A stretch of DNA of 64,000 nucleotides from Eikenella longinqua. Its GTDB lineage: Bacteria; Pseudomonadota; Gammaproteobacteria; Burkholderiales; Neisseriaceae. Shown here piece by piece: positions 1-9,293 of this stretch. The position numbers and the translations under genes are program-made. Every line of letters starts with the position of its first letter. The stretch's first letter is position 1. Location of the stretch: the NCBI RefSeq assembly GCF_001648355.1, contig NZ_LXSL01000013.1, positions 62,001 to 126,000 of the forward strand, read 5' to 3'. Below the pieces are notes generated by a model that had not been told where the DNA came from, made no database searches, and saw only the letters and a list, made by a program, of their open reading frames with translations.

Positions 1-1640
1 AGCAAGAGCTGGGTACTGTGCCCGGCGTGATTGCCTCTATCGGTATCCTGATGATCATGGTGATCATTATGGCCGTGCTGGCGCTGATCGTGGTGAAAGC
101 CTTGATCCACAGCCCGTGGGGTACCTTCACCATCGCCACCACTATCCCGATCGCCCTCTTCATGGGCGTGTACACCCGCTATATCCGCCCGGGCAAAATC
201 GGTGAGATTTCCGTGGTCGGCTTTATCCTGCTGGTGTTGGCGATTGTGTATGGTAAAAACGTGGCCGAAAGCTCTTTCGGGCACTACTTCGACTTGGAAG
301 GCCTGTCTATCGCTTGGGCAGTGATGATCTACGGTTTTATCGCTTCCGTGCTGCCGGTATGGTTGCTGCTGACCCCGCGCGATTACCTCTCCACCTTCCT
401 GAAAATCGGTACCATCATCGCATTGGCTTTGGGCATCATCATCGTTAGCCCGCCGCTGCAGATGCACGCCGTTACCCGCTTTATCGACGGTACCGGCCCG
501 GTATTCTCAGGCCATCTCTTCCCCTTCCTGTTCATCACCATCGCTTGCGGTGCGGTATCCGGCTTCCACGCTTTGATTTCTTCTGGTACCACCCCGAAAA
601 TGGTTGAGAACGAAGAACACGTACGCATGATCGGCTACGGCGGCATGATTATGGAAAGCTTTGTGGCCATTATGGCTCTGGCTGCCGCTGCCTCTCTGGA
701 CCCAGGTGTGTACTTCGCCATGAACAGCCCGGCTGCCCTGATCGGCACCGACGCTGCCAATGCCGCACAAGTGATCACTACCCAGCTGGGATTCCCCGTA
801 ACCGAAGCCACCCTGCTGCACGTGGCCAAAGAAGTGGGCGAACACACCATTCTGTCCCGTGCCGGCGGTGCGCCGACTCTGGCGGTGGGTATGGCTCACA
901 TTATGAGCCAGCTGATCCCCGGCGAAAGCATGATGGCGTTCTGGTATCACTTCGCGCTGCTGTTTGAAGCCCTGTTCATCCTGACTGCCGTGGACGCCGG
1001 TACCCGTGTGGCCCGCTTCATGATCCAGGACTTGGGTAGTATCTTCTACAAACCGTTCGGCAACACCGACAGCCTGCCGGCCAACCTGATTGCTACCTTT
1101 ATGGCCGTGGCTCTGTGGGGCTATTTCCTCTACACCGGTGTAACCGACCCGCTGGGTGGTATTAATTCCCTGTGGCCGCTGTTCGGTATCGCCAACCAGA
1201 TGTTGGCTGGCGTGGCTCTGATCCTGTGTACCGTGGTTCTGATCAAGATGAAACGCGACCGCTACATTTGGGTTACCTTGGCGCCCGCCCTCGGCGTATT
1301 GCTGGTAACCTGCTATGCCGGTTGGCAGAAAGTGTTCGACTCCAACCCGCGCGTTAGCTTCATGGCCCATGCTGCTAAATACAAAGATGCTCTGGCTAGA
1401 GGCGAAATCTTGGCTCCGGCCAAAACCGCTGAAGAGATGGGCCGCATCGCGTTTAACGATACGGTGAACTCCGGTCTGACCATCCTGTTCTTGGCTGTGG
1501 TTGTGGTAGTGGCCATCTACGGCTTCCGCGTAGCCATGAAAGCCCGCAAAGTGGCGTGGCCGACTGCTCAGGAAATTCCGCCGGTATACCGCAATGAAGC
1601 GGCTGCCGCTGAGGCTGGAAACAATGAAGCACAAGCTTAA
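1..1640 (+). CDS. cstA: Carbon starvation protein CstA, 5'-truncated by window edge
   Basis: This is the C-terminal part of a CstA-family inner-membrane transporter, a peptide/pyruvate permease induced on carbon limitation in enterobacteria. The reading frame is already open at base 3 (codons QELGT before the first GTG), so the start lies outside the window. About 545 residues are visible against roughly 690-700 for the family. Strongly hydrophobic helices alternate with short loops, and the stretch KALIHSPWGTFTI followed by PIALFMGVY is typical of CstA. The stop overlaps the start of the small YbdD-type gene by 17 bases, the usual cstA-ybdD arrangement, so the two are probably co-translated. 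Confidence 0.93.
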   Translation, partial: QELGTVPGVIASIGILMIMVIIMAVLALIVVKALIHSPWGTFTIATTIPIALFMGVYTRYIRPGKIGEISVVGFILLVLAIVYGKNVAESSFGHYFDLEGLSIAWAVMIYGFIASVLPVWLLLTPRDYLSTFLKIGTIIALALGIIIVSPPLQMHAVTRFIDGTGPVFSGHLFPFLFITIACGAVSGFHALISSGTTPKMVENEEHVRMIGYGGMIMESFVAIMALAAAASLDPGVYFAMNSPAALIGTDAANAAQVITTQLGFPVTEATLLHVAKEVGEHTILSRAGGAPTLAVGMAHIMSQLIPGESMMAFWYHFALLFEALFILTAVDAGTRVARFMIQDLGSIFYKPFGNTDSLPANLIATFMAVALWGYFLYTGVTDPLGGINSLWPLFGIANQMLAGVALILCTVVLIKMKRDRYIWVTLAPALGVLLVTCYAGWQKVFDSNPRVSFMAHAAKYKDALARGEILAPAKTAEEMGRIAFNDTVNSGLTILFLAVVVVVAIYGFRVAMKARKVAWPTAQEIPPVYRNEAAAAEAGNNEAQA

Positions 1641-1830
1641 GCTGCACTTGCAGAACGCCTGGAAAACGGCGAAGCTGACCGCCAACCTGATGGTGGGCGT
1701 GCCAGACTACGCCAACTATGTGGCGCGCCAAAGGCGTTACAACCCGAAAGCGCCCGTGATGACCGAGCAACAGTTTGCGGATTATTGCCGTAAGCGCCGC
1801 TGCGGTGCCAACGGCGGCCGCTGCTGCTGA
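1624..1830 (+). CDS. YbdD/YjiX family small protein (CstA partner)
   Basis: A 68-residue protein whose start overlaps the end of cstA. It carries the family hallmarks: a basic N-terminal helix, the block MVGVPDYANYV, the segment RRYNPKAPVMTEQQFADYCRKR, and the Cys-rich end GANGGRCC. In enterobacteria YbdD/YjiX is needed with CstA/BtsT for pyruvate uptake, so a partner role for the upstream transporter is inferred. I chose the ATG at 1624 rather than an in-frame ATG 30 bases upstream because the family begins with a short basic segment; the longer start would only add residues that lie inside cstA. Confidence 0.88.
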   Translation: MKHKLKLHLQNAWKTAKLTANLMVGVPDYANYVARQRRYNPKAPVMTEQQFADYCRKRRCGANGGRCC

Positions 1831-1846
1831 TTCCGGTTTCTGCCAG

Positions 1847-1884
1847 ATTGCCTGGAAGGGTTTTGCCCTTTCAGGCAATTTTGA
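1847..1884 (+). terminator. Rho-independent terminator after cstA-ybdD
   Basis: A 14-bp stem (1847-1860 with 1866-1879, one G-U pair) with a 5-nt loop followed by a short T-rich tail. It lies 16 bases after the ybdD-type stop. Confidence 0.7.
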
Positions 1885-1889
1885 TTGTG

Positions 1890-1930
1890 AGGCTACCTGA
1901 AAACGTAGTACCGGTTTTCAGGTAGCCCTT
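1890..1930 (+). terminator. Inverted eikDUS pair, secondary terminator
   Basis: AGGCTACCTGAAAAC (1890-1904) faces its reverse complement (1914-1927) across a 9-nt spacer and is followed by CTTTT. This is the standard neisserial arrangement in which two uptake sequences form a terminator hairpin. Confidence 0.65.
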
Positions 1931-1960
1931 TTATATTCATTAAAGAGCAGGCCACCTAAA

Positions 1961-2025
1961 TATACAGTACAAGCAGTACGGCAATGAGAGTCAACGCCGT
2001 AGCGGTTTAAATGTAATCCACTATA
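1961..2025 (+). repeat. Correia-like element remnant (one end only)
   Basis: The stretch contains a CAGTAC..AGTACGGCAA block, then CAACGCCGTAG, and ends in a terminal repeat reading TTTAAATGTAATCCACTATA. This is the right half of a Correia-type MITE; the left terminal repeat is missing. The rest of the 1831-2193 gap holds several eikDUS copies and no convincing gene. Confidence 0.6.
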
Positions 2026-2193
2026 GTTGCCCCAAATTTTCAGGTAGCCTTTGTGTTTGGCAAGAGGCTACCTGAAAAATACCGCTCCCCCATCATCCGC
2101 CCAACCAGGTTTTCAGGTAGCCCGTCAGCCCGCCGCGTTTAGTGCTAAAATCCCTACCCAAATCAAACAAGCCCCCCCAGGGCAGGACAAAAC

Positions 2194-2880
2194 ATGACTC
2201 GCACCACCGCCGAAGTTACCCCCATCAGCCGCCCCGTGCTCATTCCGCCAGGCGGGCATAACAAAGTTTTATTGCACTCCTGCTGCGCTCCGTGCAGCGG
2301 CGAAGTGATGGAAGCCATGCTCGCCTCCGGCATCGACTACACCATCTACTTCTACAACCCCAACATCCACCCGCTCAAAGAATACCTGCTGCGCAAAGAA
2401 GAAAACATGCGCTTCGCCGAAAAATTCGGCATCCCCTTCATCGACAAAGACGACGACTACGAAAACGACCGCAAAGAATGGTTTGCCAAAGCCGAAGGCA
2501 TGGAATTCGAGCCCGAACGCGGCATCCGTTGCACCATGTGCTTCGACATGCGCTTCGAAAAAGCCGCCCAATACGCCCACGAACACGGCTTTCACGTCTT
2601 CACCAGCAGCCTCGGCATCTCCCGCTGGAAAAACATGAACCAAATCAACGATTGCGGCCGCCGTGCAGCCGAAAAATACCCCGATTTGGTGTATTGGGAC
2701 TACAACTGGCGCAAAGGTGGCGGCAGCGCCCGCATGATCGAAATCAGCAAGCGCGAACACTTCTACCAGCAAGAATATTGCGGTTGCGTCTACTCCCTGC
2801 GCGATTCCAACCACCATCGCAAATCGCAAGGTCGCCCGCCCATCAAAATCGGCGTCAAATACTACGGCGACGAAGAATAA
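2194..2880 (+). CDS. queH: Epoxyqueuosine reductase QueH
   Basis: QueH reduces epoxyqueuosine to queuosine in tRNA anticodon position 34, the last step of queuosine synthesis, and is a non-homologous substitute for QueG. The 228-residue protein has the DUF208 signature: HSCCAPC at residues 28-34, RCTMCFDMR near 113, and [12 protein letters not shown] near 193, together supplying the cysteines that bind the iron-sulfur and metal site. The segment [16 protein letters not shown] is also typical. It is followed 32 bases later by a small conserved gene with its own ribosome binding site. Confidence 0.93.
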   Translation: MTRTTAEVTPISRPVLIPPGGHNKVLLHSCCAPCSGEVMEAMLASGIDYTIYFYNPNIHPLKEYLLRKEENMRFAEKFGIPFIDKDDDYENDRKEWFAKAEGMEFEPERGIRCTMCFDMRFEKAAQYAHEHGFHVFTSSLGISRWKNMNQINDCGRRAAEKYPDLVYWDYNWRKGGGSARMIEISKREHFYQQEYCGCVYSLRDSNHHRKSQGRPPIKIGVKYYGDEE

Positions 2881-2912
2881 TCCGCCAATTCAACCCAACA
2901 CAGGAGCACATC

Positions 2913-3236
2913 ATGACCACCTTTGCCGAAAACCTCGCCACCTTCCCCAGTATCGACCATCTCAGCGGCATCGATATTCAAGACGCAGCCGGGCAAACCG
3001 TCCACCATATCCCCGCCGCGCCCGGCAAACTCGGCTCCCTGCGGCTGTATTACGCCCTGGCCGAGAAGTTTGCCAACCGCCTAGATGGCAAAGCCGCCAC
3101 ACAGGGCTTGGAGTGGTTTGCCGAGCATACCGCCGATGCCGAGGCTCACCCGGGCAAACACCCGAACATTGATTTGCTGAAACAGATTATTGATAACAAG
3201 CAGACTTTACATATTGCTCCGTTAAAAAAGCAATGA
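2913..3236 (+). CDS. DUF2322-like small conserved protein
   Basis: A 107-residue soluble protein with no signal peptide or membrane segment. The start is set by AGGAG at 2902-2906, seven bases before the ATG. The block IPAAPGKLGSLRLYYALAEK and the later EWFAEHTADAEAHPGKHPNIDLL match my memory of the DUF2322 family common in Neisseriaceae and Pasteurellaceae, whose function is unknown. Its position directly behind queH suggests co-transcription but gives no functional clue. The family assignment is from memory and only moderately sure; the coding call is firm. Confidence 0.75.
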   Translation: MTTFAENLATFPSIDHLSGIDIQDAAGQTVHHIPAAPGKLGSLRLYYALAEKFANRLDGKAATQGLEWFAEHTADAEAHPGKHPNIDLLKQIIDNKQTLHIAPLKKQ

Positions 3237-3308
3237 AATGACCAATTGGCTACCTGAAAAGGCAGATAATAACTTTGACTCGCCTCAAACGAGGGTTCTT
3301 AATATTTC

Positions 3309-3337
3309 TTGACAAAAAAACATGAAAAGATTAATGT
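3309..3337 (+). promoter_or_regulatory. Sigma70-type promoter upstream of first POT gene
   Basis: A perfect -35 box TTGACA (3309-3314) is separated by 17 bases from TAATGT (3332-3337, four of six consensus positions). It lies about 320 bases before the POT start, so a long 5' leader is implied. The leader includes a hairpin formed by CCAAGCAA and TTGCTTGG near 3409-3427. The 3237-3654 gap otherwise shows no gene. Confidence 0.55.
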
Positions 3338-3654
3338 TACGCCGACAGTCTTTTCTTTAGGGTCGGAAACGATTGTTAATAGAACAGACAATTGCGTATG
3401 CTTCTAATGCCAAGCAAAGCTTGCTTGGAATGTAAAGAAAAGATGTTTTGCCGCAGTGTAGTAATTTGCCGGAAATGGCAGTGTCTCATGTTGGCAGAGC
3501 TGGGAAAGCAGCAAATCTCAGACGTTTCAGTATCAATCGGCTGATGTGGTCAGTGCCAAGCGGTATGCTTGTTCCGTATGGCGTAATAGTTTGTGCGGGA
3601 TAAGTTCCGGCAGGGTAACTGCGTTTTTTAAATCTTGATTTAAAGGATGCTGAA

Positions 3655-5100
3655 ATGACAACATCAACCGAAAAAAGGTTCTTCGGCCACCCACGGCAGT
3701 TGGGTACGCTGTTTTTCATCGAAATGTGGGAGCGCTTCGTTTACTACGGTGTGCAATCCATCTTGATGATTTATATGTATAAGCAGGCCACGGAAGGCGG
3801 CGGTTTAGGCATGGAAAAATCGCTCGCCGCCGGTATCGTGGGCGCATACGCTGGCAGTATTTATCTCACCACCATCGTTGGTGGTTGGTTGGCCGACCGT
3901 GTGCTCGGTACGAAAAATACTCTGCTTTTGTCTACAGTAGTGATGTTAGCCGGTAATATCCTGCTTGTGATGTTGCCCGGCTATTCTAGTCTGTTGGGCC
4001 TGCCCCTTATCTCTTTGGGTAGCGGTAGCTTCAAAGCCACGGCCAGTGCCATGGTGGGTTCGCTCTATGAAGCCGAATCCGAGCAGAAGCTGCGCGATGC
4101 GGGTTTCTCCATCTTCTACACTTCAATCAACACCGGTGTTTTCCTTGGTACGCTGCTGGCCGGCTATCTGCAGCCGAAATACGGTTTCCGTATGGTGTTT
4201 GCCTCAGCCGTGGTTGGCATGGTGCTCTGCTTGCTGACCTTCCTGCAAGGGCAACGCAAACTGCCGGAAACGCCTGTTCCTAACCCTCTGCCGAAAGAGG
4301 AGCGCGGTAAAGCCATCGGTATCGTGGTGGCCATCTGCGCCGTTCTCGGCGGTTTGGTTGGCACCGGCTTGGTGAATCTCGAAAACTTCTCCAGCGTGCT
4401 GCTGGGTGTGGTGGGTGTGATCAGTATCGGTTATTTCTTTTTGATGTTTAACGACAAAAAATCTACCGAGGCCGATAAACGCCACCTGATTGCCTATATT
4501 CCGCTGTTTGTGGGCATGTGCCTGTTCTGGGCGGCCTATTTGCAGATGTACACCATTGTGGCTGCGTACTTTGAAGAAACCGTGCCGCGTCAGGTTGGCA
4601 GCTTCGAAGTGCCGGTGGCTTGGTTGCTCACCTTCCAAAGTTTGGCTGTGATCGTGTTGGCCAGTTCTATGGCTATCTTGTGGACCAAAATGGGTGACCG
4701 CCAGCCGAGCTCCCAAATGAAATTTGCCTTGGCTACTTTGGTGGTAGGTATCGCTTATGCAATCTTCGTGCCCTTCCTTTCCACCAATACGCCGATGCCG
4801 CTCGTTATCCTGATGGTGGTACTGGTGCTGATTACGGTAGCCGAGCTCTTGCTCTCCCCGATCTCCCTCTCTTTTGCCACCAAAGTTGCGCCGCAGGCGT
4901 TTAAAACCCAGATGGTATCGTTTAACTTCCTCTCCCTCTCTTTGGGCTTTACGCTCGGTGGTGTGTTGGGCGACAGGCTGTATACCCCGGAATCAGCCAC
5001 TCAGTTCTATATTATTCTGGCTGCTCTCGGTCTCGGTTCTGCCGTGGCACTGTTTGTGCTGATGCCCTTCCTCAACCGCATGCTGCACGATGTGGATTGA
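3655..5100 (+). CDS. POT/PTR2 family proton-coupled di/tripeptide transporter (paralog 1)
   Basis: A 481-residue inner-membrane transporter of the major facilitator superfamily that imports di- and tripeptides with protons. The N-terminus has the POT motif EMWERFVYYG (the ExxER element needed for proton coupling), and the PTR2 signature appears as DAGFSIFYTSINTG in helices 4-5. About 12-14 hydrophobic helices follow. The ATG at 3655 is preceded by AAAGGA at a suitable distance. It is the first of three paralogs in 7 kb interleaved with two aminopeptidase P genes, so peptide import and Xaa-Pro cleavage appear linked here. Confidence 0.92.
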   Translation: MTTSTEKRFFGHPRQLGTLFFIEMWERFVYYGVQSILMIYMYKQATEGGGLGMEKSLAAGIVGAYAGSIYLTTIVGGWLADRVLGTKNTLLLSTVVMLAGNILLVMLPGYSSLLGLPLISLGSGSFKATASAMVGSLYEAESEQKLRDAGFSIFYTSINTGVFLGTLLAGYLQPKYGFRMVFASAVVGMVLCLLTFLQGQRKLPETPVPNPLPKEERGKAIGIVVAICAVLGGLVGTGLVNLENFSSVLLGVVGVISIGYFFLMFNDKKSTEADKRHLIAYIPLFVGMCLFWAAYLQMYTIVAAYFEETVPRQVGSFEVPVAWLLTFQSLAVIVLASSMAILWTKMGDRQPSSQMKFALATLVVGIAYAIFVPFLSTNTPMPLVILMVVLVLITVAELLLSPISLSFATKVAPQAFKTQMVSFNFLSLSLGFTLGGVLGDRLYTPESATQFYIILAALGLGSAVALFVLMPFLNRMLHDVD

Positions 5101-5353
5101 TATACAAAAGCCTAGCCTTGAGCTGACGAGCGACCTTTAGTTTCTATGCCTTGGCTAGGCATATTTTCCCAAACCAAATACAGTAACAGCAACCGCTTGA
5201 ATGGTCGCTGAGTGAGACATAGGGCTGATTCCAAAAGGTAATCAGGCCAAACCGGCAGAATGCCGCAGATGGTAGTCAGCCCTGTGCAACACGGATGATG
5301 TAGAGGGATGTTGCTGGACTTTATGGCGTATAAACAATGTAAAGGACGCTGAA

Positions 5354-6792
5354 ATGACTACGTCGACCGAAAAAAATTCTTCGGCCATCCGCATCAGCTG
5401 GGAACATTGTTCCAAGTTGAGCTGTGGGAACGGTTTTCGTTCTACAGCATGCAGGCCATTCTGGTAATTTATCTTTATTACCAAGCCGAAAAGGGCGGCT
5501 TGGCAATGCCGGAGGCGCTGGCCGTCGGTATTGTGGGCGCCTATAACGGCAGTATCTATCTTTCCACCATCATCGGCGGTTGGTTTGCCGACCGCGTGAT
5601 CGGGCCAAAAAATACCTTGTTCTTAGCCGTGTCCACCATGTTGGTGGGGCACATCCTATTGGTGATGATTCCCGGCGTGGGCAGTTTGGCCGGCCTGCCC
5701 TTTATCGCATTAGGCAGCGGCGGCGTGAAATCTGCCTGTAGCACCTTGGTTGGTTCGTTGTATGAAGACGAATCCACCCGCAACCTGCGCGACGCCGGTT
5801 TCTCCATCTTCTATACCGGCATCAATATCGGCAGCTTCTGCGGCTCGCTGGTGGCAGGCTACCTGCAAACCCATATGGGCTTCCGCATGGCCTTTGCCGG
5901 CGCAGTGGTTGGTATTGCCATCGGCCTGACGCTGTTTGTTAAAGGTAAAAGTAAACTGCCGGATTTGCCGCTGCCCAATCCGCTGCCCAAAGAGCAGCGC
6001 GGCAAAGCCATCGGTATGGCCGTGGGCATTTTGGTCGTTATCGGCGGCCTGATTGCCACCAAAATCCTGCGTTTGGACAACTTCTCCAGTATCCTGCTGG
6101 GCGTGGTAACCTGCATCAGTATCGGCTATTTCTTCCTGATGTTCCACGACAAAGAAGCCACCGAGGCCGACAGACGCCACATCATTGCCTATGTGCCGCT
6201 GTTTATCGTGATGTGCTTGTTCTGGGCCATCTGTTCCCAAGTGTATAGCTCCGTTACCCTGTATTTCGACAAAACGGTAAACCGTACCTTCGGCGGCTTC
6301 ACCGTGCCGGTGGCTTGGTTGGTTACTTACCAGAGCTTGATTGTGATCAGCTTGGCCGGCGTAATGGCTGCCGTGTGGACCAAAATGGGCACCCGCCAGC
6401 CGAAATCCCAAATGAAATTCACCTTGGCTATGCTGTTCTTGGGCTTGGCCTACTTGGGTTTCGTACCTTTCCTCTCTTCCGGCACGCCGATGCCGATTAT
6501 CGTGCTGATGCTGCTGCTGGTGATCACCATCGCCGAGCTGCTGCTCTCGCCGATTTCCCTGTCGTTTGCCACCAAAGTTGCGCCCAAAGCGTTTAAAACC
6601 CAGATGGTTGCGTTCAACTTCCTCACCCTTTCCCTCGGCTTCACGCTGGGCGGGGTGCTGGGCGACAAGCTCTATTCAGAAGAGGCCGCCACGCAGTATT
6701 TCATGATTTTGGCCGGCTTGAGCATCGGCTCCTTCGTAGCATTGCTGCTGCTGATGCCCAAACTCAACAAACTGCTGCACGACGTGGATTGA
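5354..6792 (+). CDS. POT family peptide transporter (paralog 2), frameshifted at an A7 run
   Basis: This close paralog of the upstream POT gene has an intact frame from about 5377 (FFGHPHQLGTLFQVELWERF) to the stop. The natural ATG at 5354, set by AAAGGA and homology (MTTSTEK), is in another frame: reading straight through gives only 37 residues. The shift occurs in an A7 tract (5370-5376). In the initial frame the bases 5371-5377 read A AAA AAT, a canonical -1 slippery heptamer, and a -1 slip restores MTTSTEKKFFGHPHQ. It could be a pseudogene, a phase-variable gene, a recoded gene or a sequencing error. The only downstream alternative start is TTG 5407, which would delete the first part of the POT motif region. 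Confidence 0.75.
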
Positions 6793-6802
6793 TGCACAAT
6801 AT

Positions 6803-6842
6803 TTTTCAGGTAGCCTCCCGCCGTATTGAGGCTACCTGAAAA
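6803..6842. repeat. Inverted eikDUS pair
   Basis: TTTTCAGGTAGCCTC (6803-6817) faces its perfect complement (6828-6842) just after the second POT gene. It forms a 15-bp stem but lacks a T tail in this orientation, so it is a weaker terminator candidate. Confidence 0.6.
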
Positions 6843-6993
6843 CGGGATTCCCCAGATTCAAAATCAAATCTTCGCAGATTCCCTCTCCGTTTCATGTTTT
6901 CCGCCGCCCGCAAATTCGGGCCGGCTAGGGCAGCTGCGCCCTTATCCTGCGGCTGTCGTTTGAAAAATATCAACTTAGTCAAGGAGTAAACAA

Positions 6994-8787
6994 ATGAGTA
7001 ACCAATATGCCCAACGCCTCGCCGCCCTGCGGCAAGCCATGAAGAAACACCAGATCGACGGCTGGATCATTCCCACCGGCGACCCGCACCTCTCCGAATA
7101 CCTCCCCGCCCGCTGGGAAGGCCGCAACTGGCTCACCGGCTTCAGCGGCACCGCCGGCACCATCATCGTTACCGCCAACTCTTCCGAATTGTGGGTAGAC
7201 GGCCGCTACTGGGAAGAAGCCGAACACCAATTGCAAGGCACCGGCACCGTGCTGAAAAAACTCGTTACCACGCCCACCCATGTGGATTCGCTGGTAGAGC
7301 AGCTGCCGGAAAACGCCGTGGTGGGCATTGCCGCCGACGTATTGTCGCTGGCCGAAAAACGCCATCTGGAACAAGCCTTCGGCAAGAAACACATTAAATT
7401 GCGCCACGATGTCGATCTGCTCGACGAAGTGTGGGAAGGCCGCCCCGGCGCTTCCGACAAACCCGTGTTTGCACAAAAAGCCGAATTCGTGCCCGAAAGC
7501 GCCGCCCAAAAATTAAGCCGCATCCGCGCCGCCATGAAAGAGCAGGGCGCCGACTACCACTTAGTTTCCGGCCTCGACGACATCGCCTGGATCACCAACC
7601 TGCGCGGCAGCGACGTGCCCTTCGACCCAATTTTCCTCTCCTTCCTGCTCATCGGCCAAGACAGCGCCACCCTGTTTGTGGACGAAGCCAAGCTCACCGC
7701 CGACAGCAAACAAGTGCTCTCCGAAGCCAAAATCGGCATCGCCCCCTATGCCGCCATCGGCGAAGCCGTGGCCAAACTCAGCGGCAGCCTGCTCATCACC
7801 CCCGACCGCACCGCCGTGTACACCCTCAGCAGGCTACCTGAAAACGTGAAGCTGATTGAAAACATCAGCCCCAGCACCCTGTTTAAAGCCTGCAAAACCG
7901 AAGCCGAAATCCAGCACAACAAAGAAGCCATGGTGCAAGACGGCGTGGCCTTGTGCGGCTTCTTTGCCGAGCTCGAGCAGAAACTGGCCAAAGGCGAACG
8001 CCTCAGCGAGCTTGACATCGACACCATGCTCTACGAACACCGCAGCAAACAGCCCCACTTCGTCGGCCTCTGCTTCGGCACCCACGCCGGCTTCAAAGCC
8101 AACGGCTCCCTGCCGCACTACCTGGCCAAGCCCGAAAAATTCAGCTACCTCGACGGCGAAGGCATGCTGCTGATCGACTCCGGCGCCCACTACCACAACG
8201 GCACCACCGACATCACCCGCATGGTGTATATCGGCACCCCCAGCGCCGAAGAAAAACGCGACTACACCCTGGTATTGAAAGCCCACATCGCCCTCGACCA
8301 AGCCGTGTTCCCCGAAAACCTCAGCGGCGTGATTCTCGACGCCGTTTGCCGCGCCCAACTGTGGCGCGCCCAGCGCGACTACAGCCACGGCACCGGTCAC
8401 GGCATCGGCTATTTCCTCAACGTGCACCAAGGCCCGCAGGTGATTTCCATCCTCAAGCCGCTCACCCAGCACAACGCCATGAAGCCCGGCATGGTCACCT
8501 CCAACGAGCCCGGCCTCTACCGGCCCGGCAAATGGGGTATCCGCATCGAAAACCTGCTGGTGGCCCGCCGCGTGGAAAACCCCGAGGAAACCGTATTCGG
8601 CAACTACCTCTGCTTCGAAGCCATCACCCTGTGCCCGATTAACACCCAGTTAATCGACCGTGATTTGCTTACCGCCGAAGAAATCCAATGGGTAAACAAC
8701 TACCACGCCAAAGTGCGCGCCGCCCTCGCCCCGCGCACCGAAGGTGCCGCCAAAGCCTGGCTGGAGAAAAACACCCAGCCGATTTAA
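6994..8787 (+). CDS. Aminopeptidase P family Xaa-Pro peptidase, M24B (paralog 1)
   Basis: A 597-residue cytoplasmic metallopeptidase that removes the N-terminal residue before proline. Its length matches the larger eukaryote-like XPNPEP1 type rather than the 440-residue E. coli PepP. Two creatinase-like N-terminal domains (from LAALRQAMKKHQIDGWIIPTGDPHLSEY) precede the pita-bread catalytic domain, which shows the five metal ligands: two Asp in LLIDSGAHYHNGTTDITR, His in SHGTGHGIGYF, and Glu in TSNEPGLY and IRIENL. AAGGAG at 6981-6986 sets the start. An eikDUS lies inside the gene at about 7830 (RLPEN). It sits between two POT transporter genes, suggesting processing of imported proline-containing peptides. 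Confidence 0.93.
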   Translation: MSNQYAQRLAALRQAMKKHQIDGWIIPTGDPHLSEYLPARWEGRNWLTGFSGTAGTIIVTANSSELWVDGRYWEEAEHQLQGTGTVLKKLVTTPTHVDSLVEQLPENAVVGIAADVLSLAEKRHLEQAFGKKHIKLRHDVDLLDEVWEGRPGASDKPVFAQKAEFVPESAAQKLSRIRAAMKEQGADYHLVSGLDDIAWITNLRGSDVPFDPIFLSFLLIGQDSATLFVDEAKLTADSKQVLSEAKIGIAPYAAIGEAVAKLSGSLLITPDRTAVYTLSRLPENVKLIENISPSTLFKACKTEAEIQHNKEAMVQDGVALCGFFAELEQKLAKGERLSELDIDTMLYEHRSKQPHFVGLCFGTHAGFKANGSLPHYLAKPEKFSYLDGEGMLLIDSGAHYHNGTTDITRMVYIGTPSAEEKRDYTLVLKAHIALDQAVFPENLSGVILDAVCRAQLWRAQRDYSHGTGHGIGYFLNVHQGPQVISILKPLTQHNAMKPGMVTSNEPGLYRPGKWGIRIENLLVARRVENPEETVFGNYLCFEAITLCPINTQLIDRDLLTAEEIQWVNNYHAKVRAALAPRTEGAAKAWLEKNTQPI

Positions 8788-8833
8788 CCCTGTCGGCCGC
8801 ATAGGCTTTCCGGTCAAATGTCGGCCATAAGAA

Positions 8834-8892
8834 AGGCTACCTGAAAACTTTCAGGGCAGATTTCCTGCCAAACGGTTTTCAGGTAGCCTTTA
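8834..8892 (+). terminator. Inverted eikDUS terminator after aminopeptidase P 1
   Basis: AGGCTACCTGAAAAC (8834-8848) pairs with its complement ending at 8889, followed by TT. A smaller GGCAG/CTGCC hairpin lies within the loop. Confidence 0.65.
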
Positions 8893-9016
8893 ATCTATTG
8901 AAAGTAATTTAAAAAACGCCGTGGGAAGGCATTCCTCCGGCCTCCCGATTTGCCTTGGCTATCGCCGCGATTGTCGGCTAAGTGTAACAAACAGTAAAAA
9001 AATTGGAATCATTGTG

Positions 9017-9051
9017 CGCCTGCTTGACAAGTTGCGCTTGCCAAGCAGGCG
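9017..9051 (+). other. Leader hairpin upstream of third POT gene
   Basis: CGCCTGCTTG (9017-9026) is perfectly complementary to CAAGCAGGCG (9042-9051). It is 240 bases before the transporter start, in a gene-free gap (8788-9293). No T-run follows, so it is more likely a leader structure or operator than a terminator. Confidence 0.4.
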
Positions 9052-9293
9052 TATTGCGTGTAAAAGTACGCCCCAATCCTCCTTCAAACAGGAAAGGGTG
9101 GCTGCGGAGTGGAAATGCTGCTCGGCATGTTCCGCTTCCGATGCCAAACTTTCTTGGGGTAAGGGAGGAATTTATTTTTTGCCGCGCCGATGCCGTATGG
9201 GCCGGAAGCAGACTTGCCAGGGTTGGACGGAGGCGGGGTGCGGCGGTTTTTAATTAGCCTCTGATAGGCATAAAAAACATTGAGGGAATATCC

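Noticed and set aside
507..1685. A 392-codon minus-strand frame over cstA
   Set aside because: It is the antisense shadow of a well-supported membrane protein gene and shows no family features.
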